Below, piece by piece: positions 37,343 through 50,120 of a stretch of DNA of 64,000 nucleotides. The stretch is from Gorsachius magnificus (lineage: Eukaryota > Chordata > Aves > Pelecaniformes > Ardeidae). The stretch lies in contig CM067083.1 of NCBI GenBank assembly GCA_034008185.1, forward strand, positions 121,525,337-121,589,336, read 5' to 3'. The position numbers and the translations under genes are program-made. Each line of letters starts with the position of its first letter. Position 1 is the stretch's first letter. Below the pieces are notes generated by a model. That model saw only the letters and a program-made list of their open reading frames with translations. It was not told the DNA's origin and made no database searches.

Positions 37343-37874
37343 TGATAACCCACCTGGAGTATTGCATCCAGTTCTGGGATCCCCAGTACAAGAAAAACAT
37401 GAAACTGTTGGAGTGTGTCCAGGGGAGGGTCCCAAACCCAGTCATAGGTCTGGAATACCTCTGCTGTGAAGAAAGGCTGAGAGGTTGTTCAGCCTGGAGA
37501 AGAGAAGGCTCTGGGAAGACCTTATTGTGGTCTTTCAATATTATGGCCTTAAAGGGCGCTTATAAGAAATATTAAGAGAGACTTTTTATCAGTGCCTGGA
37601 GTCGTAGGACAAGGAGCAACAGTTTTAAACAGGAAGAGGGTACATTTAGATTGGACATAAGGAAGACATTTCTTACAGAGGTTGGTGAGACACTGAAACT
37701 TGCCCAGAGAAGTGGTAGATTCCCCACTGGAAGTGTTCAGAGTAAATTTGGATAGGACTTTGAGCAACCTGATCTAGTGAAACATGTTGCTGCCCATGGC
37801 AGGGTAGTTGGAGTAGCTGATCTTTAAAGGTCCCTTCCAACCCAAACCATTCTATGATTCTATGGTTCTATGAT
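37343..37874 (+). mobile_element. CR1 LINE 3' fragment
   Basis: About 530 bp. It starts with CACCTGGAGTATTGCATCCA (HLEYCIQFWDPQYKKN in the open frame beginning at 37342) and passes through the C-terminal coding part. It ends GGTCCCTTCCAACC and ATTCTATGATTCTATGGTTC. Stops and small indels interrupt the coding part; the copy is inactive. Confidence 0.9.
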
Positions 37875-38990
37875 ACTTAATCTAAAATGATCTGATTAAA
37901 TAATCGAATCCAAATAATTTGTAGCACTAGAATTGCATAATCCAGTCTGAATAGTCTGTAGTACTAGAATTGCATTGTGAGCAGCAAAAAATCTTGCAGG
38001 ATTTAAGAGAAAGACCATCAGGAAATTCTGAGTTTGACATGCTGGAATTCACAAGAAGGAAGACTGAGGCATTTGTAGAGATAATGTACCAGTGGCAATG
38101 TGAGGCTGTGAAATCCAGGACAGAGAATTAATGTGACAAGAGAACCCCAAATTTCCTTTCTGTCTTTACAGCTATCTTCCTGTATGACCTTGCAAGAACT
38201 TATTTTCCCTTGTCTACCTGCATTTCTTTTCCCACCATTTGCTTTGCATATCTGTTTACATAATACACCCTTTCAGGCAGTTCAAATGCTCCACAGATTT
38301 CCTCTCTGCCTAGAACAAGTTACTTTCTTGTCTGAGGCATATAGATGTTGACGTCCAGGCATGGATTTATTATGAGGAATGAAGAGGGCTTTTAAAAGCC
38401 TTGCCTTGTGATGTGTTCCGCATACCATGGTGTTGGGTGCGTGTGTCAAAGCAGCATGTTGGGGGAGGAATGTGGTAGAACTGGAGAGAAGCGGTAGCAT
38501 TGCAAAACATCTGTTGGCCAATTTCAGCCAAAATTTGACAGATGGGTTACAGATTGCAAGGATGTTACAGCCTTTGAGTTTTATAAAATTAAGTGGCCAG
38601 ACAGAGGAAAGACATATTACTGGTATCCCCTCCATAGCGTAGGCTTGATGTAGTCTCAGTCATTAACAATACCACATAATCAACAGAAGAACGAGAAGCT
38701 CTGAATTTTGCAACCATCCACAAGCCTGAATTAGAGCTTGCACCTTGTTGGGCATGAGAAGAACCAGCTAGAAACACAAACTCATTGCTAGCTTGGCTTC
38801 ACTTGTCCCACTGCATACAGAATAACTGATTTTGTTGTGTTTTTCCTATGCTTCCTTGATTTATTCTATTTCTTCCTTTTTTAAAACATTTTGGTAGAAT
38901 TATTATTCATCATTTGTCTTACAGAAGTAAATGGACCAAAGAGCTGACAGTTGAAATGGACCAGAGAAATTAATACTGTTAGTTTGTCAT
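37875..38990. other. non-coding stretch
   Basis: Contains two close copies of a GTAGCACTAGAATTGCAT-like segment near 37921 and 37960. No gene is supported. Confidence 0.45.
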
Positions 38991-39105
38991 TGTAAGAATG
39001 AAACAGAGGAATACTGAACAAAAGGTGAAATGATTTGCTCAGTGTCACATAGGAAAGCAGCAGCAGCGATCAGTAAAAATAAATATTTCTGAGCTCAAAA
39101 CCAAG
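38991..39105 (-). mobile_element. Probable MIR SINE remnant
   Basis: AATGAAACAGAGGAATACTG, then GGTGAAATGATTTGCTCAGT, GTCACATAGGAAAGCAGC and TCTGAGCTC follow the reverse complement of MIR, where a 'gaaactgagg' block precedes a 'gacttgctcaaggtcacac' block. Old and diverged. Confidence 0.5.
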
Positions 39106-42100
39106 GTAAGGCAGATGAAATAGTCCTCCCTTTCAAATGATAGAGCAGTAGAAAGCAATTACATTGGACAATAGGTCAGACGTTGAGTTTGGGACACACA
39201 AATATTTCCAAAATCAGGAAAGAAAGGATGAAATCAGCTCCTTGATAATAAGGAAAAGGAAAAGAGATCTTGGGCTGGTGTCTCGAAACAGAAACCTGGT
39301 GCTTTTGAATTCCAAAGCCCTACCCAGTTAAAACTGTGATATATCTGTGTCTATACGACAGCAGCCCCACTTTCTAGCTATTTAAATAGATTTGCTTCTT
39401 TATCCTGTATTTGTGGATCTGGTTCTGCACTCACAAAAAAGACTGCATGAGTCAACTGGTGGGAATTTTTCATTTGTGCTAAACCAGCACTTTTCTTTCT
39501 CTTTAACGCTAATAACTCAGGCCCTGTGTCTCTAATTTCATAACCCAAAGGTATGGAAGCCCTACTTGCATTATGCTTCGTCAGCTGTGTCACAAAAATA
39601 CTGATTTAAAGCTCTATTTTTCCCCTGTTCTGCATGTTTCCAGTAATGGCTGGATAAGAACTGCTACAGGTGTCCTCCCATGTTTAAATTTTCCTCTTCT
39701 CAAGAAAATGTGTGCTCCTTCAAGAACAGGCAGGCTCAGGAAAAAAAAAGAACCATTCAGGCCTCCCCTCTTTAACAAATGATTGTGATAATAAAGAAGA
39801 AATGCTGAAGCTCTCAGTTTATGGTTGTTCTGTGAGATCCTAATTTGGCAAAGCAGTATTTGCTTTCTTTCTTCTTGCAAAAGTGGTCATCCCTCACATC
39901 TGCAGGAGGGCAGAAAAGGGATTAAGAGGAGGGGTGTCATCAGAGTTGTCACGATGAAAAGACAGTACCAACTGCGTTTTCTGGATTTTTCAAGTCCATT
40001 GTCCCATCTAGCTGTATTCTCCATGTACTCATCGGGCAAAGGGGGTTTTATTGGAGGTGTCCAGTCTTTCAGGGGTCTACCACTGAAAAATACTGGAGAA
40101 GACAGCATTTTGGAAATGGAATAGAGGCAGCAAGATAAACTTTAGTTGATCTGGTTTATGGTTTATTTCTCAGGCCAGGGATATAAACTCAGGGGAAAAA
40201 AAAAAGAAAAAAAAAAAGGAATTGTTTGGTTTACTACATGCTAATGGTTATCTAAAAGGTATAGGACAAATTATACCTTTCTTACACTAATGCTTTGCCA
40301 ATCGTGTACCTCCCCAACATGTAGGGTTTCTGTTCCCAAACATGCTTTTCCTTTGCCCTCATGGAGATCCTCTTAGAAATGAGATTAAGAGCAATGACAT
40401 TCAGTCATTAATTTGTTTCTTGAATCCTCGGGCAACCCTACACAAAAAAAATTCCTGCTCGACATTTGGAGAGAGAATCATTCCCATCAGCTACCAACTT
40501 GACCATCATGCCTTCCACGTACACCAGTATGGGTCATCTGTCTGAAGAGCACATAAATCACTCCTTTCTCTTCACAACGATATATCTTCCCTAGAGTAAT
40601 AATCACAGTTATTTAATATTTATAAACAGTACGGGAAAAACATTTTAATAACATATTTTAGTATCTGGAAACAACAAAAAGGAGCCTGTATCATGTATGT
40701 TGCTAGCTGTTTGGCTGGCTGTAAAAGGTGCTGGTGGCTGATAGCCTTAGCTTGAGAACTAATGCAGAGATAAACAAAGTCAATGCTGATTGCCTCTGGG
40801 CTTGCTCGGTAAGGAGCATCTGTGACCCATGGTGGAGAACAAGAGAGTACAGGAAACAGGCACGGAGAGTTTCCTGAGAAAGCAAAGAGGGAGATGCTAT
40901 TACAACTACCTGTTAATGCCAGATGGTTGAACATGTCTGCTGAAAAACAGTAGATGCACCATCACTGAAAACCTTTTCATTACCTTGGTCAAAACCATGA
41001 AGGGTGTATGACAAGGGACGCTCTTCCACTGACCTATGGTGTGAAGAAGTTGCCCTACTCCAGCAGTGTCTTCTATCTCTGTATTCACACATCTTGGAGT
41101 AGAGCAGCTGATAGCCTAAATATTTCTGTTTTCTTACTGAGATAGATAGTGAATTCTCTAAGTAACAGTTGCCATGAAGAGAAATCCTTTGTGCATTTCA
41201 TTTACTCAGATTAACCCTATCTACCACTTGCCCCCTGAAGTCAATATAATATGACATCTCCTGAAAATATATAGTAATTATAGTCTTTGATATGACACTT
41301 TTGAGGAAAAAAAAAGTAAATAAAAATAGTTTCTCTTACTACCATAGGTGCCTTTGAAACATAAATTAGAATTTCTTGTCCTAATTTGCCGTTGACAAGT
41401 CTTAGAGGCAGAGTTAAGACAAAATTCTTGAGCCAGCAAACTTGCTTCTACAAGTACAAAGGAATTTAAAGAGTGGCCTCGGGAAGAAATGGATGTAGCT
41501 GTCAGTCACATGAAAGAATTTAGAAACAGAATGCAATGCTTTGTCAAATGGTGGGATTCAAATGTAATGGCATGTCGTTGACCCTGGTGCTCAGCAGCAC
41601 ATATTTCAAATCCCTGAAGATTAATAGGGAAGATGGTTACAGCTCTCACAACAGCTGCTGGAAAGTGTTCCTATCTCACGTTTTAATTACATGTATTTAT
41701 ACAGTAAAAAAGTCCTAAATGCAATATAGCCTGTAGTATGCAACAATTTTGAACATTTATGAGATTCAGGCAATTAAGAGTCTAAACTTTCAAATGTTTC
41801 CAGATGGCACACTGATTAACAATTGTGTGAATTTAATATTTGTTTAAATGCACTGCTCTGTAAAATATTTCTTAATAGTACATGAATGCATTGCAATGAA
41901 TCTAGGCACAACTTTTCTTCAAGCACAACTTGCCTCATTGCCTGAAGAAGTGGAAATCTCATTAGCTGATTATATAGACCAAAAGCAGTAGCAGAGCAGT
42001 GGTAAGAGATGAAAAAGACAAAAAAGCAGCCAAGCTATTTCTTAACTAATGAATGTTTCTCCTTTCTCTTTAGACGCAGGTCCCATCGTATTCATGCAAG

Positions 42101-45100
42101 TCACTTACAGCATCAGTCTCACGGTTCTTGCAAGTGAACCTACTAGTAAGGACATTTCCTTGGGGCTAACAGCATTATGAATGTTGACATCAGTTGCATA
42201 CAGTAAATTGAAAATGAGGATCTACAGTACAGTTTTGTTCTTCAAGAAAGCACCTAACCATTAGTGCTTTCAATGGTGTTAACCCACTTAAATTCCTTAA
42301 ATAATCTGGCTACAGCTTCTTTTGTTATTTCCAAGCCTTCCCCATTTCTATTATTTTTCTGTTGAAAACTTGAATCAATGCAACCCCTTACCCTCCATCA
42401 AAACACTTATTTTTTAGGTGAAATTTATTCTAGCAGAATCCTGTTGATGACGATGGCAATCATCAGCTATGCATCTAGAGCTTTCAGAGATTCTTGTAGG
42501 AGTTTATGGTCTAGTTAGTTCATATATTTGAATCTGATACTAGGGTTTGAAAGAAAAGGAACAGCCTGAAAATGCAATATTAGAAGCTTTTGTAAATCTA
42601 CTCTAAAACCTAAAACTGGGAAAACCTGGAGCTATCAATAATCTCTAAAAATCTGACTTCTGCTGCATTCAAGAGAACCAGTTCCCTCATTTTGTGCAAT
42701 ACTTGTAGTACATGCAAGTCACAGAAACCAAGATTTATCTCACCTGCCATCTGAGATCTGTAAGCTAATCATCTGAATCCAGAATCGGGTGATGCAGTAA
42801 CTTCCTTTGATAGTCATTTGAGAAAAATACATGCCTCCAAAGTCAGATTTGTTTGGCATATTTGAGACCCTAGGAGGAGATGAACTGCTCTCTGAAAATG
42901 CCGCTTGCTCTCCACTGTACAAGGAGCCTGGGCTGACTACTTAGATGCAGGTATCTACCTTCTAGATATTTAAAGTAGGTGAAACGAATCCCAATAATAA
43001 TGGACATAGTTTACTCTAAATTTCAAAATCAATGTTATGAATTTCAAAACTAACTCTTTCTTTTTATTTGTTGGGGTCAGCAGTGATTAGAAAAAAACAA
43101 TGGAAGCATCCACATTTTGGCAGAAATGATCCAGCTCTCATGCCTGACTTTCAACCTTAATAAAAATATTTCAGTATGGCTTCTTTCTGAGGTACAATTT
43201 AAACTATTAGCTATGCCTTTTCCCTTTCTTTTCCTCTGTTCCTCTTTCCCTTGTGTTACTTAAACAGGTTGCAAAACTGGCAATATTCATGTTGGGGTGG
43301 TTTTTGAAATTCCACATAATCTTCTGGTTTTGAAATTAAACAAAAGGAGAATATTCATCCCTAAACCTGTAAGGAAACAGAATGAAACCTTAAAAATTAA
43401 AATAACAAACTGAAATTTTGTTAAAATGATTTTAATAGATCCAGGAGAAACAATGGAAACCTACCCCTAGGCGCTGGTTCCTGAAAGGAAATTTATGAAG
43501 TAGATTTATGTGGTGTGTTGGGTGTGATATTAAGGACTGTTTCTAGCTCAGAAGCAAGAACAGACAATCTCATCATTTGCTTTCACGTGGGAAAAATACA
43601 CAATAGGAAAAAGTATGAGAAGCAGCCAAAGGAAGATCAGCTATGAATGATGATGAAAAGAAAGAATACTGTGTTTTCCTTTCGTTTAACAGTGGCTTAA
43701 TGGAACGGGATGGACTTGAGAATAGCTAATTAGCTTAGAGCACAGAGCCTGGACATTGTACTTGGCTTTGCAATTTACCTCACACCTGGGATAAGCCACT
43801 TGGCTATCTTCTTGTCTTTTCAGCTGTCTTGACTGCTTGGTTTGCCAACACAATTGATGGAGACAAGAGATTTTCTATTTCTTTGACCACAGTCTTGCAC
43901 AAGGATGCAACTGGTAAAAATGCCTAACATACCTGTGATGCCATTTGGTAGGCTCTGTTTGGTGGAAGAATTGAATTCTTAAAGACCAGTTTACTTTCTC
44001 CTCGACTGGGATTGCATTGACCTAAGTGAAAGTTTTTAAAAAAAAAAAAAAGAAAAAGGTTGACTCCACTGGTCGTTGATTCATTGTGTTAAGGTAGTAT
44101 TAAATGAGCGCAGAATTTTTCTTGCTCTATTATTCTTCCACAAATTGTGCACTTGATTTCCCTTTTTATTTCTATATTTTTAAAATGTTAGTGGATACTG
44201 ATTTTGTTTTTCTCATTGTTATGACAGAAGTGAGGAGGTTTTTTTCAGCAGCACTCATGAAGACACATTTCTAAAGCCAGTGTTAACTTGTCCAGAATAG
44301 TGATGGAGGGAGGAGAGAATGAAAAAGATGCTCTCCTCGCCCTCAGAAGCAGACACAACTGGTCTGAGTTACCTGACAGAGGGAAAACCTGTTCCAGATA
44401 CAACCTCCTATATAACCATCAAGGCTTCATGGAGTCCTGTTAAAACCCCTTGATTTTTACAAAATAATTTTAAGGATAGCACTACTGAAAAAAAGAAGAG
44501 CAGCAATTATATCTATTGCTCTACAGCTAGACAGTACAGCTAATCTCAGAGAAAAAAAAAAATTACATAAAGTTATTTCCAGGAAGAAACAAACACTTTT
44601 TCAATGTAGCAATATAATTAGCATAGGCTTCCGTATCTGAATTCTAATGAACTCATTCCTATTTTTTAGTGTTTTATCACCACTCCCTTTTCCAGATCCT
44701 TCATGTGATATATTAGTCTGTTTGGATTTGATAGGCAATAAAAACCGACCAGTCAGTCTGTTAGTTCTATAACCCTCTTGCATTTAAGAAATAATATAAA
44801 TTGCATAAAGACAGAGGGAGAAATCAATGTGTCAATTATTTATATAGAAAAAAGTCTACCTAGTAAAATGAAATTGCTTAGTTCCTAAAGGGCAGAGATG
44901 AACTTTTTTGGCTGCCTATGCAGAAATGTTATAAATATTTAAATGTAAATAATAAAATCTTTACATGCATAAATAAACATGAGATTGATATTACACACAC
45001 TACAGCAGCGAAATATGACAACTGCTGCTTCTTCAGGAAAATGGATATTTCCTGTGACTGAATTGGAATAAACTCAAAGCTAATAAGATACCTCGCATAC

Positions 45101-47436
45101 ACTTCTATTCCACACTGCTTGTAAGCAAAAATTTCCCTTGGTTGGTCATGTTAAAAAAGGTCTGAAGCCCTCTCTGGAACAAATATTTAGGATGAAACAA
45201 AACACACGTTCTGATTTCTTTAAACACAGGATGCTTGGCTCAGCATGAGGGTAGCTGAAGGAATTTTAAGAGGTAGTGACATAAAAGTTATCAGCTATTT
45301 TGTCCATTATTATGGTTCTTATGACTCCAAGAATGAAGAGGTTAACTGGGCTGAAGGCAGGGTCAGTAGCCTGAGAAGTGGACCTTGTATGAAGAACGAA
45401 GTGGTGGTTCCCTGGCTTTCTCTTTGCCTCCCACCTTAGCACTCAGGCCAGAGGAGCGTCCCCTGAGCCCTGTCTCTTGTCTGTAGCAGAGGTCATGGTC
45501 ACACTCCCTTGCTGTGCCACATGACCCGACTCACTGCTACCTTCTGCTTTATACCATCATGAATCAGCTTATGGTCACCTCGTTGTATGAGGTACACCTC
45601 AGCAGAAGGACTCAGATCCAAGATCATTAGAACTATTTTACCAGGAGGTTTGGTTTTGACCTGTTGGTTGTGTGCATATGATTAAATAAACCAAGCCATA
45701 GATCAGTTAGAGGTCAGTCCCATCCTGCAGGTAAGGGGAACAGCCTGGCTTGTAGACACATGCCTAAATTCTCTTCCTCTCCAGACAGCATGGCAGTGTC
45801 CAAACTGCCTTTTGGGAGCAGTCTGTAGCAAGTCCAAATCCCCTGGGCCATGCCCAGGCTTAGTCTAGGAGAGTGCTAGCCTGTGCAAGCCAAAACCAGA
45901 CAGGAAGCATGTGAGCAATTACATATTCTGGATAATTAAGGGATGGAGGTTGAGAACATGCTCTGGATTTGATTTGTTTGTTGGTATAGACATAGCCTTT
46001 GTTCCCAGTAGAGAGTTATGAGGTGTTGAAGAACTCCATGTTTATGAAAAGACTCTAGAGACAGGCTCTAAGACTACAGGAAATTCTATGATTAACCCCT
46101 TTTCCCACAGATACATTTATTTAAGTCATTTCCCTTTGCTAACGTGAACTCATTTTGTGGTATATAACTTTTCTAGGCTCTTAATCCACATAGCCATCTG
46201 TATAGTTTTATCAACTCTATGCATGACCATAAATATGCAGAATTTAAAGATACTCCAGGAATGCTAAATAAGGAAGTTCAGGATTACCATTTAATATTAA
46301 AAATAGTTCAGCAACAAAACAAAATAAAGGTCTTGAAGAGTTCTTGAAATCACATCTCTATCTTTGGTATTATTTGAGTAGCAGAGTTCAAACATGAGAC
46401 CACCTGCCCAAGTGAGAGATGGAAAAAGTTCAGGACTGTTGAGCACTCCATGGATTTTCACAGTGGTTCGGCAAAGAGCTATTTAACACAGGTGTTTAAT
46501 TACAACACATCAGGGAAGCTCATGGCATCCTACGTTCCTTAGACTCACGCTCCCACTTGTGTGGTGGACTTATGTCAGCTGAAAAAGCAGGTACACTGCA
46601 ACACTTGCAGGTTCCCAAACTGCTCTGGGGCTTTTCCAACTTAGTGGGAGCCAACAAGCTCATTGAAAAAAAGCCACAGGTATACACTGCATGAGCACAG
46701 GCGTAATGCTAGACTAGGAAATTATTTGAAATTACATTGTTTGGAATTGGAGGATGGCTCATGAGCAGTTTGGACCACGACACCATGCTGAGAGTTTCTG
46801 TCCAGAAGCCCAAAGAATAAGAGAATCAACTCAAAAAATCAAGAGAAAGCTGTCTGGAAAATTTCCAGTGGAAACATTTTTTCCTTCCGAAAATGCCGAG
46901 TTGTTGAGCATAGAACGTGAGATGGAAACATTTTGATTTCAACCCATTCCCAGTCTGCCCAAAACACACAAGAAAAGAACAGAATGTCGTGGTAAACTCA
47001 AAATACTCAATCTGAACCTTTTTTCAGATGAGATACTCTGAATTTCTATTTTTAAAAACTTGTAATTAAATAAAATTTTATTCTAAGTTTAACTATGGTC
47101 CTTCAAGGTTACTAAAATAAAACATTTTGCTCCTTATGAGTCATAAAAATTGTTCCCTTTTCATTTATTTGTTTTTAAATCACATTCAAACAAAATTTAA
47201 AACCTATTTCTTCCTAGATCTGACCACCTACCTGAATATGTGCAAGATTTCTAATAGGAGAAACAAGTGTACCTGGTTAAGTATATTATGTAGCATAGGA
47301 ATCTGGTTACTTGTAGGTTCCAATTTCAGTTTAAAAATAGAAACTATTATCTTCAGACCCATACACAGAAAGCAGATACTCATATTGGATTGGTTCCAAG
47401 GTTCCTTACACAGTTCTGAACATCTGAGTCATAACA
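39106..47436. other. long non-coding stretch
   Basis: About 8.3 kb with no supported gene. It has A-rich tracts at 40196-40217 and 44038-44057 and a conserved-looking AT-rich block at about 41740-41990. The rest is single-copy. No CR1 tail or LTR end was seen. Confidence 0.5.
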
Positions 47437-47592
47437 CAGAATCTATTGGGTTGATTTCTCCAACAACAACAACAACAACACCAGGAGCTACCCTCATGCC
47501 AGACAGAGACAGTTTCAGCCAGCTCCAAAATGGATCCGACGCTGCCCAAAGCTGATCCCATCAGTGGTGCTGGCGGTGCCCCTGTGATAACA

Positions 47593-47600
47593 TATTTAAG
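47593..47600 (+). promoter_or_regulatory. Likely LTR TATA-like box TATTTAAG
   Basis: Same octamer and context as 34396-34403. The U3/R boundary is expected shortly downstream. Confidence 0.6.
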
Positions 47601-47732
47601 AAAGAGCAAAAAAATGTTGTGCAGCAGCTGTGAGAGAGGAGTGAGAAAAATGTGGGAGAAACAGCCCTGCAGACACCAAGGTCAGTGAAGGAGGAGTGGG
47701 AGGAGGTGTTCCAGGTGCTGGAGCAGATTCCC

Positions 47733-48048
47733 CTGCAGACCATAGGGAACACCATCGTGATGCAGGTTGTCCCCCTGCAGCCCATGGAGGACCACAGTGG
47801 AATAGTTATCCACACTGTAGCCCATGGAAGACTCCATGTCACACCAGGCAGATATGCACTGCAGCCCATGGAGAGGAGTCCACGCAGGAACAGGTTTTCG
47901 GGCAAGACCTGCAGACCATGGGGGAGCTAAGCTGGAGCAGTCTGTTCCTGAAGGACTGTATCCATGGGAAAAGACCTGTGCTGGAGCAGTTAATGAAGAA
48001 CTGCAGCCCGTGGGAAGGACCCTTGTTGGAGAAGTTTGTGAAGGACTT
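47733..48048 (+). repeat. Degenerate 40-50-bp tandem array within the LTR
   Basis: Seven landmarks of the form CTGCAGCCCATGG occur with spacings of 42, 40, 44, 50, 47 and 45 bp. The family member at 34.2 kb has a comparable series near 34469, 34533, 34576, 34614, 34664 and 34711. The spacing is not a fixed multiple of three, so this is not an obvious coding repeat. Confidence 0.65.
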
Positions 48049-48284
48049 CTGTTGGAGAGACCCCACACTGGAGCAGGGAAAGAGTGTGAGGAGGAAGGAT
48101 TGGCAGAGACAATATGTTGTGACCTGATTGCAACCAGAATTCCCCATCTCCTCTGCGCTGCTTGGGGGAGAGAAGGCAGAAGAGTCAGGAGTGAAGATGA
48201 GCCTGGGAAGACGTGGGGAAATGGGTGAAAGGTGGTTTTAGTTTTGTTTTTATTTCTCACTATCTTACTCAGTTATAAATTGGC

Positions 48285-48290
48285 AATAAA
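48285..48290 (+). terminator. LTR polyadenylation signal AATAAA
   Basis: AATAAATTAAAT about 185 bp before the LTR end, matching the location in the sister LTR. Confidence 0.6.
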
Positions 48291-48474
48291 TTAAATTAAT
48301 CTTCCCCAAGTTGAGTCTGTTTTACCCATGACAGTAGCTAGTGAGTGAGCTCTCTGTCCTTATTTTGACCTACAAGCTTTTTTATCATATATTTTCCTCC
48401 TGTCGTGCTGAGGAGGGTGAGTGATAGAGCAGCTTATTGGGAACCTGGTGGCTAGTCAAGGCTCACCCTCTACA

Positions 48475-48548
48475 GTGGACTAAAATTGGATTAAGTTAAT
48501 CCCAGTGATGTCTCTGGGAGGGTTTCATCTCATTTAACTTCAGATGCT
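48475..48548. other. 74-bp host spacer between two LTRs
   Basis: Unique sequence between the end of the plus-strand LTR and the start of the minus-strand LTR. It contains no recognisable site. Confidence 0.6.
48544..48548. repeat. Probable left target-site duplication ATGCT
   Basis: It matches 49152-49156 (GTGCT) at four of five positions, consistent with one later substitution. Confidence 0.55.
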
Positions 48549-49151
48549 TGTGATGGGTTGACCTTGGCTGGACTTCAGGTGCCACCAAGCTGCTCTACCA
48601 CTCCCTTCCGGAGCAGGGCAGGTGTGGAGAAAATGAGGTGGAAAAGAAAAAAACTCATGGGTCAAGATAAAGACAGTTTAGTAAAAGCAAAAGAAAGGCC
48701 ACATGTGGTAGCAAAAGGAAAAAAAGATTTTGTTCTCTACTTCCCATTAGAAGGTGATGTCCAGCCACTTCCTGGGAAGCAGGGCTTCAGTATGCATAGT
48801 GGTTGCTCTGGAAGACAAAACATTGCAAAAAACAAACACCCCCCTCCCCCTGCCCCCTCCTTTCCCCTAGGTTTTATCTCTGAGCTGACGTCATATGATA
48901 TAGAATATCCCTTTGGTCAGTTTGGGTCAGGTGTTTTGGCTACGTCCCCTCTCAAGATCTTGCCCCCTCCCAGCCCACTGGTGGTGGTGGTGGGAATGTT
49001 GGAGACACAGCCTTGATGCCGTGCGAGCACTGCTCAGCAGTAGCCAAAACACTGGTGTGTTATCAACACCTTTCTATGTACCGATGGAAAGCACAGCGCT
49101 GTGAGGGTTGCTATGAGGAAAACTAACCCCATCTCAGCCCGATCCAACACA
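48549..49151 (-). mobile_element. Solo LTR, related to 1036-1651
   Basis: A 603-bp LTR read on the minus strand. Plus-strand ends are TGTGATGGGTTGACC and GATCCAACACA. It shares GGTCAAGATAAAGACAGTTT, GACGTCATATGATATAGAAT, CAGTTTGGGTCAG and CTAACCCCATCTCAGCC with the group of the LTR at 1036. The 5-bp flanks ATGCT (48544-48548) and GTGCT (49152-49156) differ by one base, a slightly decayed duplication. On its sense strand a full CRE, TGACGTCA (48886-48893), lies just before a GATAAAA TATA-like box (48872-48878). A G-rich run then follows (48839-48868 on the minus strand). No internal retroviral genes. Confidence 0.88.
48886..48893 (-). promoter_or_regulatory. CRE palindrome TGACGTCA in LTR U3
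   Basis: A perfect cAMP-response-type octamer a few bases before the TATA-like GATAAAA on the LTR sense strand. The 1-kb-end relative keeps only the TGACGT half. Confidence 0.7.
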
Positions 49152-49156
49152 GTGCT
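49152..49156. repeat. Probable right target-site duplication GTGCT
   Basis: Partner of ATGCT at 48544-48548 across the 603-bp LTR. Confidence 0.55.
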
Positions 49157-50120
49157 TAACCAGTCTAACAATGCTCATATCTGAGCTGGTGACCACAGTT
49201 TATGTTGTAGTGGGTGGGGAGGAGTAGGCTCTTTTGAGGCAGAATTCATTGGGCTGATATGAACTTCTAAATATTTCCATTTTTCCTTATTCATCATAAG
49301 GTAAGGTTAGACAGCCAGCTCCAAAATGAATGTTTTTGCTGAAGATTTCTGAAGTTAGACAAAAACCGACTTTGCCAACAGTATTTTATACCTTGACTAC
49401 AAAATCTCAAGGAATAGCATTTTCTTTTCCTTACACGTGAGTTCTGATGATCAGATCTTTTGTATGACTGAGGTATTTGGACATTAAGCTTCTGCACTCC
49501 TCAGGAAAAGAAATAATAAAGACATGCAATATGTGCCCATTACCTCAGCCATCACGGAGGTTATGAAACAGTGCTGTTTTGCAATACTTTCAGGTTTGTC
49601 CTTATAGGAATGCAGATCTCCAGGCCAGGTCTTGAGACAGCTACTTAGCCCAGTAGCTAACTAGTACTTAACCATTTTCTTTGGGATGCAGGATGAAAAC
49701 TGTGGGATGGTGTACGTTCCCGAAAGGTGAATTTCTTCTCATGAAACTTAGCTGTTCTTACGCAGTCACCATACAGTTTGGCACACACCTGTCTATCAGG
49801 AATTTATCTTTCATTCGAATACACTTGGTCCCTCCTTTTTGTTTTGTAGAAAGGTTATTTATCAAACAGCCATCTGATCCCTTTCCTAAAAGAGCTGATG
49901 GGATTTGTTGAGATCAAATAAGAGTGATGTCCCAGCATTTCCTGTTGGCTGCATTCACACCACAGAGACTTCCATGGAAGAGTAGGGAATCTTGGAATTC
50001 TCTCTGAGTTGTAGAAAGTGTGATACTTTAAGCTTTAAAGACTTTCCAAAGTTATGATAATAATTTAGGCTTTAAGACAACTGGAACTCAGTTTGTAAGA
50101 ACTTGGAATTTTGCAATATG
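49157..50120. other. non-coding stretch
   Basis: Single-copy sequence between an LTR and a CR1 fragment. No gene seen. Confidence 0.5.

Larger units (their letters stand above)
47442..48474 (+). mobile_element. Solo LTR, same family as 34220-35159
   Basis: A 1033-bp plus-strand LTR. It starts CTATTGGGTTGATT (the expected TG reads TC) and ends at CTCTACA. It shares CAGCCAGCTCCAA, CCCATCAG, TATTTAAG at 47593-47600 and the AATAAATTAA signal with the 34.2-kb copy. Downstream of the TATA-like box, seven CTGCAG-CCATGG-like landmarks recur at 47733, 47775, 47815, 47859, 47909, 47956 and 48001, a degenerate array of about 40-50-bp units. A (CAA)n run at 47461-47480 is private to this copy. Flanks CAGAA and GTGGA do not match, so the target duplication is lost, or the copy arose by recombination between elements. 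Confidence 0.85.

Noticed and set aside
43765..43850. MIR-like text (CACCTGGGATAAGCCACTTG)
   Set aside because: Only one short block fits. The core with the 'ctcagtttcc' block is absent.
47682..48260. 192-codon minus-strand frame, the longest in the window
   Set aside because: It is antisense to the LTR tandem array and not shared as a clean frame by the sister LTR.
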